A DNA stretch of 64,000 bases from Ochotona curzoniae (taxonomy: Eukaryota; Chordata; Mammalia; Lagomorpha; Ochotonidae): NCBI RefSeq assembly GCF_017591425.1, contig NW_024465751.1, positions 1,364,001-1,428,000 on the forward strand. The letters are read 5' to 3'. The notes below the pieces were generated by a model. It did not search any database, had not been told where the DNA came from, and saw nothing but the letters and a program-made list of their open reading frames with translations. The translations under genes were made by a program, and so were the position numbers. Of this stretch, positions 35,354-46,299 are shown piece after piece (position 1 is the first letter of the stretch; each line of letters begins with the position of its first letter).

Positions 35354-36215
35354 GCAGCTGGCACGGGGGAAGCACAGGGTGTGGGGCAGAGTTGTGGATT
35401 GCAGCGGGTCTTGGGTCTCTGCATGTCTTCTGCCCCAACAGCAGGCAGCTGTCGCAAGCTGTCGGCATAGGAAAAAGGTTAATACCTCCCTCCTGGGGTC
35501 ACGACAAATGTGGTGGACCTAATTACAGCAGGATAACAGCTCTTAAACCTGACTAATAGTTAAAGCTCTGGGAAGCTTACAAACCAAAATCATTCTCATC
35601 TTCAGACTAGCCACACTGTAATTTCACAAGACAAGGGTCAGTGTTCTTTGTAAATCTGATATGTAAACAAGGCTGAAAACTGGGTTAAGACATGTCTGCA
35701 CCAGCTGACATGTCACCGCAGTGAGAGGAAATGGGAAGGGTCATTGAAAGGGTAAATGGAGACACGCCCCAGTGTATAAGATCAATAGGAAATAATTAAT
35801 CCCAATGCAGCCAGCCACAGGAAAACACAGCCAGCAAATGGATCACTCCCGGCAGGATCTGCCACACTTGAGTCAACTACACGGAATCAACACTGGCACT
35901 TGGGTCGACCTCTCCATCCAGTGCCTCACTGCAGTGAAAAGGGTAGCACACTCCACAGGATCCTTCCACTGCCTCACAGACAACCCTGCAGCTCACCAGG
36001 CCTCGAGCCAAAGCCCCGTGGGCCTCAGCATCCTCCGGCCTGCCCCCAGACTTCACAGCCTAGTGGGTTACACTCACGAAAGTTGCCTCTCTTCTTCTAA
36101 ACACACAAGACGTTTTCTTGTCACTGTTCACCAAGTAACAGGATCCCAACTGTTGGATAGCATTTATTTTATATCAGGTGTGGATGTAATCTGGAGATGA
36201 CATCCAAACATACCA
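35354..36215. other. No recognised gene
   Basis: A 131-codon frame (35805-36200) has no known motif. Confidence 0.45.
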
Positions 36216-36510
36216 TTTTATGGTTTATTTATTTTTGTGTTTATTTATTTATTTAAGAAACAAAGAGAGACAGACAGTTCCCATCTGATTCACTCCCCAG
36301 GGCCCAACAATAGAGCTTGGGTCTGGGAACTCTATCCATGCCGCCCACAGGGGTGACAGGACACAAGTACCTGAACCGTATTACTCGCTGCTTCCCAAGG
36401 TCTGCCTTAGTAGGAAGCTACAGTCAGGCTAAGAGACAGGCATCAGACCCAAAGGGACACTGTCATTCAGCTGCCGTCTAGACCACTAGACCAATGCTCA
36501 ATCATGCTGT
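36216..36510 (-). mobile_element. CSINE-type SINE
   Basis: Plus strand opens with a TTTATT repeat tail (36220-36255), then ccatctgattcactccccag and cgctgcttcccaaggtctgc, ending near accactagaccaatgctc. Confidence 0.82.
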
Positions 36511-36560
36511 GGGACAGGAGGAAGAGATAGATAAGGTTGTCTACTCCTATTAGGAAATGT

Positions 36561-36835
36561 CAGAGGCCAGCATTGTGACATTGTAGGCAAAGCTTCCCAT
36601 GTGATGCTGGGTCTACTTTTGATCCACCTGTCTGCTTACAGGCTGGAAAAGCGGTGAAAGATGGCTCAATGGGTGCTTGGGACCCTACACCCACCTAGAG
36701 AAACTAGTGGCTCCTGGCTTCAGATTGTCTCAGCTCTGGCCATTGTAGCTGCTTGGGGAGTAACCAGGGGATGGAAGATCTCTCTGTCTCTCCTTCTTTC
36801 TGTAAATCTCTCATATAAATAAAAATAAAAAACAA
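36561..36835 (+). mobile_element. CSINE-type SINE
   Basis: gaggccagcattgtgacatt head, gggaccctacacccacctag, cagctctggccattgtagct, cttggggagtaaccagggga, tail ataaataaaaataaa. It lies only about 50 bases from the inverted copy to its left. Confidence 0.88.
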
Positions 36836-37235
36836 ATATTAACAAAGGAAAAAGGATCATAGAGAAGGCAAGACCCAGGAGTAGGACTTCCCGACCTTGG
36901 CACCAACAGCATCATGTTGGACTGAAGAGTTCATGGGTGTATGTACGTGTGTGGAGGGGTGCTGTTCTGTAATACACAGGATGTGTATTTGTCTCTATGC
37001 TCTCTAAAAGAGTAGCACCTCCCCCCAACACACAAACACACACACGACATCACAATCAGAAATAACTCCAGACACTATAAATATCTGCTTGGAGAAAAAA
37101 GATGTCCAAATCTCCAGCTGGAAAGCATTGACCTAGATCCATCATAGACTAATGTGTGTTTTTCCATCAAAGTGTGTGTTTGAAACCAACTCACAGATGG
37201 AAACATCACACAGTGAGGAGGGGGGTGTTTGGACT
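36836..37235. other. No recognised gene; short CA run
   Basis: A C-rich run followed by CA repeats lies at about 37021-37045. Confidence 0.5.
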
Positions 37236-37470
37236 GGCAGATAAGGGGTTGGCTAAGGTGCCAGTGACTCACACCGGGGTGCCTGCGTTTGATCCCCAGC
37301 TCTGAGTCCTGATCACAGCTCCTCCTGAAGCACACTGGAATGCTGACTCAAGTTCCTGGGCTCCCTGCCAGCCATGGGGGCCACGAGGGAGACCCGGATT
37401 GGGTTCCTGGTTCCAGCTTCAGTCCTTGTTGCTGCCAGCTTTGACAATGGGAGTCAGCACCTTCCTCACC
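37236..37470 (+). mobile_element. Diverged tRNA-derived SINE
   Basis: ggttggctaaggtgccagtg, then cctgcgtttgatccccagct (B-box-like) and gggttcctggttccagcttc. The tail is poorly conserved. Confidence 0.55.
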
Positions 37471-37679
37471 CCTCCCATAGATAAAATGGCTTTGAACATT
37501 ACAGTTGGAATCCACATGCAACTTTATATTCTGTCTCCACTCAAAATCACATTATAATGATTCTTATGCACTGGTAAACATTTATCATGACTGTCATTTT
37601 TCACAGAACATTGCGCTCCATCCTCACAACACACTATCATGATTTTAATAATAGGCCTTTGAGAATAGATTAATTCCAC

Positions 37680-37960
37680 TTTTTATCCTTATCAAGAGAA
37701 AGGTCACCCTAAAATGCACATAAATGCTCGCACACATGTGTAAGCACACATATTTACTCATGGTTCAGTTTCTTTTCATTATGTACATTTCTAGAAGCAA
37801 AATCACTGAATCCCAAGTAATCAAGATTCTGAGGAGTCTTGATGAATACCACAGAATTGGTTTCTAGACAGTTGCCCCGACCCACAGTCCCACCAGCAGT
37901 CACAGCAGTGTTGCTTTGATTTACAATATCTGAAGGGGTCTGTTACCCCAAACTGTAAGA
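37680..37960 (-). mobile_element. Possible old L1 3' piece
   Basis: agaagcaaaatcactgaatc and cccacagtcccaccagcagt resemble the reverse complement of L1 late ORF2 sequence. Weak. Confidence 0.35.
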
Positions 37961-38104
37961 GTCTAAAGTTAAAAACAAGATAGAGACCCGGACACTCAGC
38001 GTATCAGTAGAGATGCTGACTGGCATTTTATATCAACATATGTGGTCTCAAGTTCTAGTTCTACTAGCAATTCCAGCTTTCTGCTGACTCAGACACTGGG
38101 AGGC

Positions 38105-38292
38105 AGCAGCTGATGGTTCAGGCAGTTGGGCTGCTTGCTTGGAGTCCTATACCATGTGGGGGACCTAGACTGGATTCCTCGTTCCTGGCTTCTGTCTGGC
38201 CTAACCTCAGCTATCGCAGGTATTTGGGGAGTTGACCAATGATGAAATCTCTCTCTCTCTCAAATTGATTGATTGATTTTTACAAATAAACA
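38105..38292 (+). mobile_element. CSINE-type SINE, 5' truncated
   Basis: cctataccatgtgggggacc, then ttcctggcttctgtctggcc, atttggggagttgaccaatg, a CT run and ttttacaaataaac. Confidence 0.75.
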
Positions 38293-39114
38293 TGGCATAT
38301 GAGTCCTATTGATTATGCCACAGGTAATTTAATTGTGCTGGCAGAACTTTAATAAACTTTGTAACTAAGAACTGTGGTTCTGGCATTGTAGTCCTGTTCA
38401 TTAAAGAACTGATAAAAATCCAAAATAATTGAGTAAAGGTAAATGACTTTATTTGCTTAGAGTCACAAGGAGAGGACTTGGCTGACATGCAAGGCTGAGC
38501 GGTGGTGTTCTGGGTACCCACAGGTCAAGCTCAGCACCCTCCAGCCTGAAGATTTATCTGATTTCCATTCTACTCTGAATCATGTCAGGTCTAATCTACA
38601 AGGAGTAATGTCTTTTTTGCAATGTTCTATAAACCTTGCAGTAGGTAGAAAATCTGCTCTTTCATTTTTCTATTTGGGGAGGAAACTTTTAAAAAGAAAA
38701 TATGAATGTGCTTGTGGGCAGCCATGGACATTCCTGGGCCCAGGTGTCTGACTGTCCCATGTGTCTGAGGGTGCATCCCTGCGTCTCTGAAGATTGGCCA
38801 ACATGCATGCTGTGATCCAGGCCTCTAACAGTTATTCCATATGTTCTAGTGAAGGCCAAGTAGGCTTCTCTGACTATATGTGCAACCAAGTGCCGGACAG
38901 TTGGAGCTAACCAAGAAGAATAAGACGATAAACTGATGGCACAACACAATAGAGCTGACTGTGTGCTCCCTGGATGGTCAGTTTTACATACATTTACTGA
39001 ACATGACTTAGATGAAGTCTGAGTCTCTATAGTGGCACCATAAAGAAAAAGCAAGAAGAGAAGATACTAGGCATAAAGTTAAACTGAAGTCTATGAAGAA
39101 AGTACCCAGCATGA
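38293..39114. other. No recognised gene
   Basis: The 121-codon minus-strand frame at 38689-39054 has no known motif. Confidence 0.45.
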
Positions 39115-39310
39115 ACTACATTGCACTTAGTATGTGCCAGGCACTGTTGAAGATATTTTTCAGGGAGTGACGCCCTAAGGTGCCCATACCACTCTCCTGC
39201 ATCGGACACTATTGTTCAACAGCTTGTGTGTGATCCCCCACCTGTGAGCACAGCAGTTGAGGAAGAAGTTTGGTTGCTGAATCCAGAGAATGGAAGCATT
39301 AAAGCTCTGC
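39115..39310 (-). mobile_element. MIR-like relic
   Basis: cacttagtatgtgccaggca ctg is the reverse complement of the MIR/L2 3' end, followed by decayed core. Confidence 0.5.
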
Positions 39311-39778
39311 GATGCTGCTTTCTAGTAGCTAGGACACTCAGATACACCACTCCAGGTTACAGCTTACCAAACAGCAAACTAGGAAAGAAACCCCAACCAC
39401 TATGAATTCAAACTCCTCATTCTTCCTACCATTTCCTTACTCAAGTTGTTATCTAACTGGGGCACATTGTGAAGGGGCTGGATAGTGACCACAAGTGCAA
39501 GACAAGGACCCAGACCAGGGAAGGCTCCTGACCTCCCCTTTTTGCCCCATAATACATGCAAGGGTCTGCTGCAAAGAGGGCATCATATCGCACTGCTCTT
39601 TGTTGAGCCACATTGTGAATTTCACTTCTGTGTTAACCAACATCCACATGGGAGTGTCGCCAAGGCTACAGACTTTCTGCCTCCCTTGAAAGGTGGGGTG
39701 TTCTCACTGAAAGAGACTCATGAACCGTGCTCCTGCTCGTAAGATCGCATGGATCCTTCCTTAGACTAAATCCTGCAA

Positions 39779-39893
39779 CAGATGTTTAATGAGTAAAGTG
39801 TCACAGATAATTTGTGTATTATGAGGACAATTGAGATAAAGAATACATTTGCATTGTGCTAAAAATGTGATTAGTTGAGTGTGAATGTTGGAA
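39779..39893 (+). repeat. Direct repeat, copy A
   Basis: About 115 bases starting gatgtttaatgagtaaagtg. The same sequence with about 20% changes recurs 1,073 bases downstream (copy B). Shared blocks include aaagaatacatttgca and aatgtgattag. Confidence 0.85.
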
Positions 39894-39937
39894 TCTTCAT
39901 AATCACAAAGGAAAGTCAGTGTCTATTAATACAAAAG

Positions 39938-40070
39938 GGGTGTAGATGGAGCTAATGAGCTCACACACACACACACAAACGGTGCAGACAGAGCTAATGG
40001 ACTCACACACACTCAGACAAAGGGTGTAGACAGAGCTAATGAGCTCACACACACACACACACACACACAT
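39938..40070 (+). repeat. Three-unit ~42-bp minisatellite with CA runs
   Basis: Units start at 39938, 39980 and 40022. Each has ggtgtagacagagctaatg (or a close variant) followed by CTCACACACA. The last unit carries the longest CA run. Confidence 0.9.
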
Positions 40071-40299
40071 TGAACAATATTGTATCATGGACCTGTCAGA
40101 TAAACTTCACACATGATGCCCATTTTATCTCTCAAAAACTATTCTTGTTGAGTCACTAGCACGTGCCACCGTTATTTGCAGTATTATATTTTGAGAGTAT
40201 AACTATATTAGTGTGATTTTCATATTATATAAATGTCACATCATCATGACATGATATATGATTAATTTTGGCACATCATATTGGTTAAAAGTGAGTCAC

Positions 40300-40580
40300 A
40301 AGGCACTGGCATTCCAGGATAGGGAGTAAATTCTTTGCCTACACCACTAGCACCCCATAGGGGTGCCGATTCATGTCTTAACTGCTCTGCTTCTGATCCT
40401 CTTCCCTTCTAATGGCTTGGGGAAAAAAAAAAAAAACAGTGGAAAATGGACCAAGTGCTTGGCCCTTGTCACACATGTTGATGACCTGGATGAAACTCTT
40501 GGCTCCTGACCTCAGTCTGGTTCAGCCCTGGCCAATAGCAGTTTCCCTTTCTCTCTTCTCTCTCTCTCTCTAAGTATGGC
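40300..40580 (+). mobile_element. CSINE-type SINE
   Basis: aggcactggcattccaggat head, agtgcttggcccttgtcaca, aaactcttggctcctgacct, cagccctggccaatagcag and a CT-rich end. An internal A14 run (40422-40436) is unusual. Confidence 0.75.
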
Positions 40581-40853
40581 AACCTGCAGGTCTATACTCA
40601 GTAGAGCTATTGTGTGAATTCTGAGAGTTCAGTAAAGACATTCACACTAACAGAAGATGTGCTACCTGATGGCCAGCTGGAACACAAAATAGGCATGAGG
40701 CTAGACAGGGATAAAGGAAATAAAAATGAGTGTGGAAGTCAGCAAGGAGTATGGGAAAGGGTTTCTCACAACTGACTGCAAGGAATTAACAGCAATTACT
40801 ATTTTGTGTTTGTAAAATGGTTGACTTGAAATTAATAACAAATAAGGTACAGG

Positions 40854-40968
40854 GATGTTTAATGAGTAAAGTATCAAAGATAATGTACGGATTATGAAGG
40901 CAACTAAGACAAAGAATACATTTGCAATACATTAGAAATGTGATTAGCTCTGTGTGAATGCTGGAAAC
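40854..40968 (+). repeat. Direct repeat, copy B
   Basis: Counterpart of 39779-39893, starting gatgtttaatgagtaaagta. Similarity stops at both ends, so this is a bounded duplicated segment or two copies of an unnamed element. Confidence 0.85.
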
Positions 40969-41499
40969 TGAGCCCAACAACAAGAGGAAGAGAAATATTC
41001 ACCATCACGGAGCTTGCTGGCATAGGATGTACCTGCCTCCTCATGCAGTGATAGGAGCCCTTCTTCTTGGAGTTGATGATACAGAGATGAACAAGATAGG
41101 AAAATCTCTCTGTACATGCATTAAATTACAACCTGTTCTCCCAATTACTCTGGTTATTTGGAGCAACGCTGGGACCCACTCAAGATTGTTTTTCCTAGGA
41201 AGAGGTGATTTCTGTAAGCTGTGGGCAGGGCCTGCTAGGAGTGAGGAATTGGCCTGTTGGGTGCTTTCTTGGTGATTTTGGAGAAACAGTCTCTTGAGGT
41301 GAGAATCCCGATCCCATGGCCCTTAGCAATAGACATGTCTGCTGTGAGACACATGACCTGCATCTTTAACAGAAAGGATCACAAGTAATGACTGTGGGAC
41401 ACAGGCAATCCTAAGCTCTGAAGGGAAGAGAGGGTTGGCCCAGCAGGTGCAGAGCAGGTGCCCTGCAGAAGATTCAAGTACAGAGAGCGCTCCATGGGC

Positions 41500-41605
41500 C
41501 CCATTCTCTGACTTTGGCCTTGTGTGAGTCAGTCATATTCTTTGTGGTTCTGTTTCCTGATCTGTACGCTGTTGCCTTAGGGGCTTCTTACGACAGTTAG
41601 GTGTG
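41500..41605 (+). mobile_element. MIR-like relic
   Basis: tctgactttggccttgtgtg, then ttctgtttcctgatctgtac, in MIR order. Confidence 0.45.
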
Positions 41606-41969
41606 GTGCTGGACATACTTCTCCCGTTATGCAATTCCTCTGCCAATCAATAACAAACATCTAAATGCTGATCAGAGCCCCTTGAATGCTGTGGGTTATG
41701 CTCATCCTGGCAAATTCTGAGCCATACATATCCTTGCATTATCTGGCATTGTGCTTGAAACACGGTCACTTCGTAACAAGCATTCCACGAATTGAATTTG
41801 GGTTGAATGCACAAAGAAGCAAACCAAACATGACACGCTTAGAGAACAATTGCAGGTACCAGCTCTTTGGAGGATTTTCTAGGCTTTTATAGAAATACTG
41901 AAATATAGAGAACAGGGGCATACAAGTAGATGGAACAAGCATATATGAGGGACAAGCATTTTTAAAAAT

Positions 41970-42150
41970 CTATTTTGTGCCTGACACTATGCCAGCCTTC
42001 TCTCAGACCTCCTCGCACGATGTCCTTAGCAACATGCCAGTGAAAACTGTCATCACTTTGACCTTACTGCTGAGGACCCAAGGGCTCAGAAAAGCAAGGG
42101 AGTCTGTCAGAGTGACCAGAAGCAGGGATAGGGCGAGATGAAAAGCAACC
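41970..42150 (-). mobile_element. MIR-like relic
   Basis: ttgtgcctgacactatgcca, later ttactgctgaggacccaagg and gctcagaaaagcaag fit the reverse complement of MIR. Confidence 0.5.
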
Positions 42151-42467
42151 TCTCTCTGCTCCGAATGCTCCTCCCCCCTTCCCGTTCAGCCCCCGGCAGG
42201 GGCAGCCTGGTCGCTTGATGCACGTTGATTTGTCTTTTGTGTCTGGTGTGGCATTGGCTCAGCTGTGCTCACAATGCCCATTTTCAATTATAGCTTGCAA
42301 GCCTGTGCTTTGAAAAACATAATGTGTTCCCCAAGTCAGACCAAACAGAAACACAACTGTATGTCTAAATGTTAATTAGCTCTCAAAGCTCCCCATCTCC
42401 CTCCCTACCTCATCCCCAAGTTCTCCAGTAAAATAGGAAGGACAATTCCTTCCCTGCCTTCCTACTT

Positions 42468-42532
42468 TTCAAGATTCATTCTACTTATTTGAAAGACAGA
42501 ACCAAAGACAGAGAGGGAGAAACAGAGCTGGT

Positions 42533-42583
<51 letters not shown>

Positions 42584-42830
42584 GTGTTCTGTCTGCTGAT
42601 TCACTTCCCAACTGGCCAAAACCAGCCAGGACTGGTTCAGGCCAAAGCCGGTGTCATCATCCATGCCTTTCACCTCTAGGACAAGGGCCCAAGCACTTGA
42701 GCAGCTTCTGCTGTTTTTCCAGGCACATTAGCAAGGAGTTGGAGCAAAGGTAGAGCATCCATGATTCAAACAAGAATCCCCAGTGTGATGCTGGAATTAT
42801 AGACATTGGTCGAATGCGCTGTGCCACAAG
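42468..42830 (-). mobile_element. CSINE-type SINE with internal (TG)n
   Basis: Plus strand: ttctacttatttgaaagaca, purine-rich stretch, a (TG)n run at 42531-42575, then gctgattcacttcccaactg and a diverged 5' half. The TG run sits where the CSINE CT-rich/AG-rich stretch normally is. Confidence 0.78.
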
Positions 42831-43138
42831 GTCGTTTCCTTCACACCCTCCATGATGCGCTCCCACCAGACACCAGAGAATGGAGCTGCTGGGTGCTAAA
42901 TGGTAACTTGCCTATTGTAAGCTGAAATTAAAAAGCTCCTCTCAGCGATTTTAGTGCAGTAATCTATGCAACTTTCCTTACCTGATCTCCCCACTCAGAA
43001 AGCCTTCCTTGGCCCTCAGTACCTTTCTTCAGAGAGCCTTAATGATATGCGCAGTTTGGGACATGTTACATTTACAAGAACTTGAGGGAATATCCAAGTG
43101 GAGTTATAATCAGGCTGCTTAAAAAGTCCAGATAGAAT

Positions 43139-43290
43139 GGAGACGCTGGCCTCCAGGTGTTTTTCTGCGTCCCCCCTACAGAATGCAAATCACTGCGCAC
43201 GTGTGGTGGGGTTCTGGGAAGCGACCCTCTGGAAGAGGAAGACCAGACTGGAGTCCCTGGGACAAGAAAGTCAGTAACAGGAAAAGGAAC
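43139..43290 (+). repeat. Octamer/E-box element, copy 1
   Basis: About 135-150 bases starting ggagacgctggcctccaggt. It carries ATGCAAAT (43183-43190) and CACGTG (43198-43203). A second copy is at 46157. Not assigned to a known family. Confidence 0.85.
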
Positions 43291-43539
43291 AGAAGATAAT
43301 GATGACAGGGAAGTGGTGAACAAGAATCTCTAGAAAAAAGGAACAGTAAGTGGAATCAGCAGCATTACAGTCCAAGATGCTTGTCAAGGGATGTGATTAT
43401 TAATGTTTTCCAATAGAGATGTGTGTTAGTCAGATACACTTGTGTGGTAGGAGGGGAAATACAGCAAGACAAGATGACTCTGAAGAACCTAGGCGTTTTC
43501 TGCCTTTTGTGATTCTGCCTTAATGGCTTGGCTGGGGGC

Positions 43540-43995
43540 TGTGTGAACCTCAGGCCTGATAGTCTACGTGACACCCGTGACACCCGGCAGGACACCTGGC
43601 AGGTCACGTAGGCAGACCACTCCTCAGGAAGGAGGTACCTGGTGTTTGATTAGTTTCACAGCCCAATAGCTTATCAATTTGTACTTTTTGAAAGTTGCTT
43701 GTTTCAAACCCACCAATAGAAGCCTGCTAAATCATGACTGTATAACTAATAGCCCAAAATGTATAAGAACTGGGGGACTTGGGCACTCGCGTTTTTGCCC
43801 TTCTGGCTCGCGCTTCTTTTGTCCTCCTTGTGCATCCTTGCAGCCTCAGCTGCGGCTGCCCCTCCCCCGCCCAGCCATGCTGGGCTGGGGGAGGTCGCTG
43901 GGTTACCTAGGCTAACCTGAATAAACCACCTTTTTGCCTCAGCACCGACTTCAGACTTGATGATTATCTGGGGGTTTCAAAAAACAGGCACAACA
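43540..43995 (+). mobile_element. Solo LTR of an endogenous retrovirus
   Basis: About 456 bases from tgtgtgaacctc to aggcacaaca, inverted TG...CA termini. CCAAT boxes are at 43663 and 43713, a TATA-like gtataagaac at 43761, a CpG-containing stretch after it (gggcactcgcgtttttgccc), and the AATAAA polyadenylation signal at 43920. This U3-R-U5 order is that of a retroviral LTR, gamma/ERV1-like by style. No internal retroviral genes flank it, so it is a solo LTR left by recombination. Target-site duplication is not clear; boundaries are approximate. Confidence 0.75.
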
Positions 43996-44240
43996 ACTCC
44001 AAGAGAGGATGAGAGGAAAGCATGATGAGATAGAAAGCTTATGCCTCATTCCAAAGTCTCAGGCCTGACACAGGACGCCCGCAGCAGACAGCTGTTAGTG
44101 AAGGAATTGGAGAACACCGCAGAGCAAACAACATTCTTCAGAACATGTCCCGAGTTCCCTCTAGAAAGAGGTCTACCATCGAGGGAAGTACGGAAGGAAG
44201 AAGAGTGACAACGGAACTAACTGTTAGGAGGTATTGAGAG

Positions 44241-44467
44241 ACTGACATTGTGGCACGGCAGGGACAGTGCCACCTGCAGTGCCAGCAGCTCATCCGGAAC
44301 TGGTTTTAGTCCTGGCTGCTCCATTTTTTATCCTAATGGCCTAAAAAAGCAGTGAAATATTATCTAAGTACTGGGGGCCTCTGCCACTCACATGAGAGAT
44401 CCAGACAAGACTCCTGGCTTCAGCCAGCCATTGTGGTCATCTGGAGAGGGAAGCAGGGGGTGGATGA

Positions 44468-44517
<50 letters not shown>
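44241..44517 (+). mobile_element. CSINE-type SINE ending in (TG)n
   Basis: actgacattgtggcacggca head, ttaaaccc-like middle, gactcctggcttcagccagc and gtcatctggagagggaagca. The usual CT-rich tail and AATAAA are replaced by (TG)n at 44470-44517. Confidence 0.82.
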
Positions 44518-44518
<1 letters not shown>

Positions 44519-45494
44519 TTCTGACTTCAAAATGCATTTTAAAAATCTTTCTTTTTTAAAAAGGTATGTCATTGAGTAGTAAATTGAGTGTAACATACGG
44601 AACTTAACAAGAAAGTAAGTCTGCCTGTGCTTCGTTTACAACCCAGTGGGTGAGGTTTTCCTAGCAAGTTGGTAGAATCTGAAGTCAGATCTTTACATTG
44701 GAATCCCTATTAGCAACTAATTAACAGAGGAGACTCATGTCTTGGTGTTAATTTGCACTCATCAAATCCCCTAGTGACTTGTATTCACTCATGCATACAT
44801 CCTTTCACTTATTCATCAGGCGTTGATGGGACTCCTACAAGTCTGCAGCAGAATATCCTCCACATGGTGACAATAACCAGAATGTGCAATCAAAAGGAAG
44901 ACCCAAATGGGTGCTCCTGTTGACAAAACATCTAAAGCAAGGCCCTCCATCACCACTTCACAGTGCACGAGGTGGCAGTGCAGTGGGCTAGGTGACTTTA
45001 ACAATGTTGGCTTTAGGGTTCCATGTCCACCATAGAGATCTCCATTGCCAAATACCAGGCAGACACCCAGCTCCCTTGGAAATGTCTTTGCATTGGATGT
45101 GCAAGACCAGCCGGGCGTGAGGTGAGGAATCGCCAGGGCCTTGTAACACAGAAGGCAGGAAGGAATCGCCTGAGGATGAATGTGTGAAGGGTTTTGTAGA
45201 AGACGAAGCTGAGATGGAGGGAGCTGTTATTTCGCTCATGTCTTCTTTTTTTTGTTGCCATTTTGGCCCCCTTGTCTGTTCCAACATCGGTGGAAATGGC
45301 TCCTTCTCCTGCCCTGTGCATGTGCGAGTGAAAGTGTGTGTGCACATGTTTGTCCAGGAATTAGAAGACATACAATAACTCCAAGTATCAATCAAGAAGT
45401 ATCTATTAAAACATCACTTCATACTAGAGGTTAGTAAATAGCAACATGACAACAGCTACACCAGCAACAAGGAGTTGTTATTCCCATTATGTAT
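44518..45494. other. No recognised gene
   Basis: Minus-strand frames of 135 and 110 codons (44988-45395) overlap each other in different frames, and I know no motif in either. Confidence 0.45.
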
Positions 45495-45830
45495 ATATAT
45501 TTTTAAAGATTTATTTATTTTTACTGGAAAGGCATATTTACATAGAGGAGAGACAGAGAGAAACATCTTCAGTCTGCTGGTTCAGTTCTCAGGTGGCAGT
45601 GATGACCAGAGCTGAGCTGATCCGAATCCAGGAACATGAGCTTCTTCTGGATCTCCCACACGGGTGCAGGGTCCCAAGGCTTTGGGCCGTCCTCCACTGC
45701 TTTCCCAGGCCCCAAGCAGGGAGCTGGATGGGAAGTGGAACAGCCTGGACAAAAATTAATGACCATTTGGGATTCCGTGGTTGAAGATGGAGGATTAGCC
45801 AATCGAACCAATGTAGCAGCCCTTTGCTAT
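45495..45830 (-). mobile_element. CSINE-type SINE
   Basis: taaagatttatttattttta, gtctgctggttcagttctca, ctcccacacgggtgcagggt, tttgggccgtcctccactgc and tttcccaggccccaagcagg on the plus strand. Confidence 0.9.
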
Positions 45831-46156
45831 CCCCATTTTAAACACCGAGAAGCAGAATACCAGTGCCAAGAATTTGTCTGAGGTATCAATGCCAGAAAGT
45901 TCAAACCCTGTCCAATATCACTCCACACCTAGTAAATGCCCAGAATCTCACCTGCGGGGTTTTTTTTTTTCCAATGAATCAGGAGATTCATATTATCAGC
46001 CCCCCCTATAATCCTAGCATTTCCTGCTCCAAAGAGTGTTGTTCCCTCCCCTTGGTCTCCTGGATCTTGGCAAGCATTCAGGTGATTTATACAAGGTCCG
46101 GTAGGTGGGGCTAGAGAGCAGTGGCTGCTGCCCTGTGCTGGTAAGGGGCTGTGACT

Positions 46157-46288
46157 GGAGACGCTGGCCTCCGGGTCAGCATCTCCCCCTACAGAATGCA
46201 AATCACTGCCCACGTGTGGTGGAGTTCTGGAAGAGGAAGACCAGCCCGGGGTCCCTGGGACAGGAAAGTCAGTTACCGGAAGAGAATA
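46157..46288 (+). repeat. Octamer/E-box element, copy 2
   Basis: Starts ggagacgctggcctccgggt. ATGCAAAT is at 46196-46203 and CACGTG at 46211-46216, with the same seven-base spacing as copy 1. Overall about 85% like copy 1, with small gaps. Confidence 0.85.
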
Positions 46289-46299
46289 TGACCTGAAGA

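Noticed and set aside
39938..40070. CRISPR-like array
   Set aside because: Only three units, CA-rich, with no constant repeat and spacer pattern, in a mammalian genome.
44988..45395. Pair of overlapping minus-strand frames (135 and 110 codons)
   Set aside because: Two overlapping phases with no motif are what chance gives.
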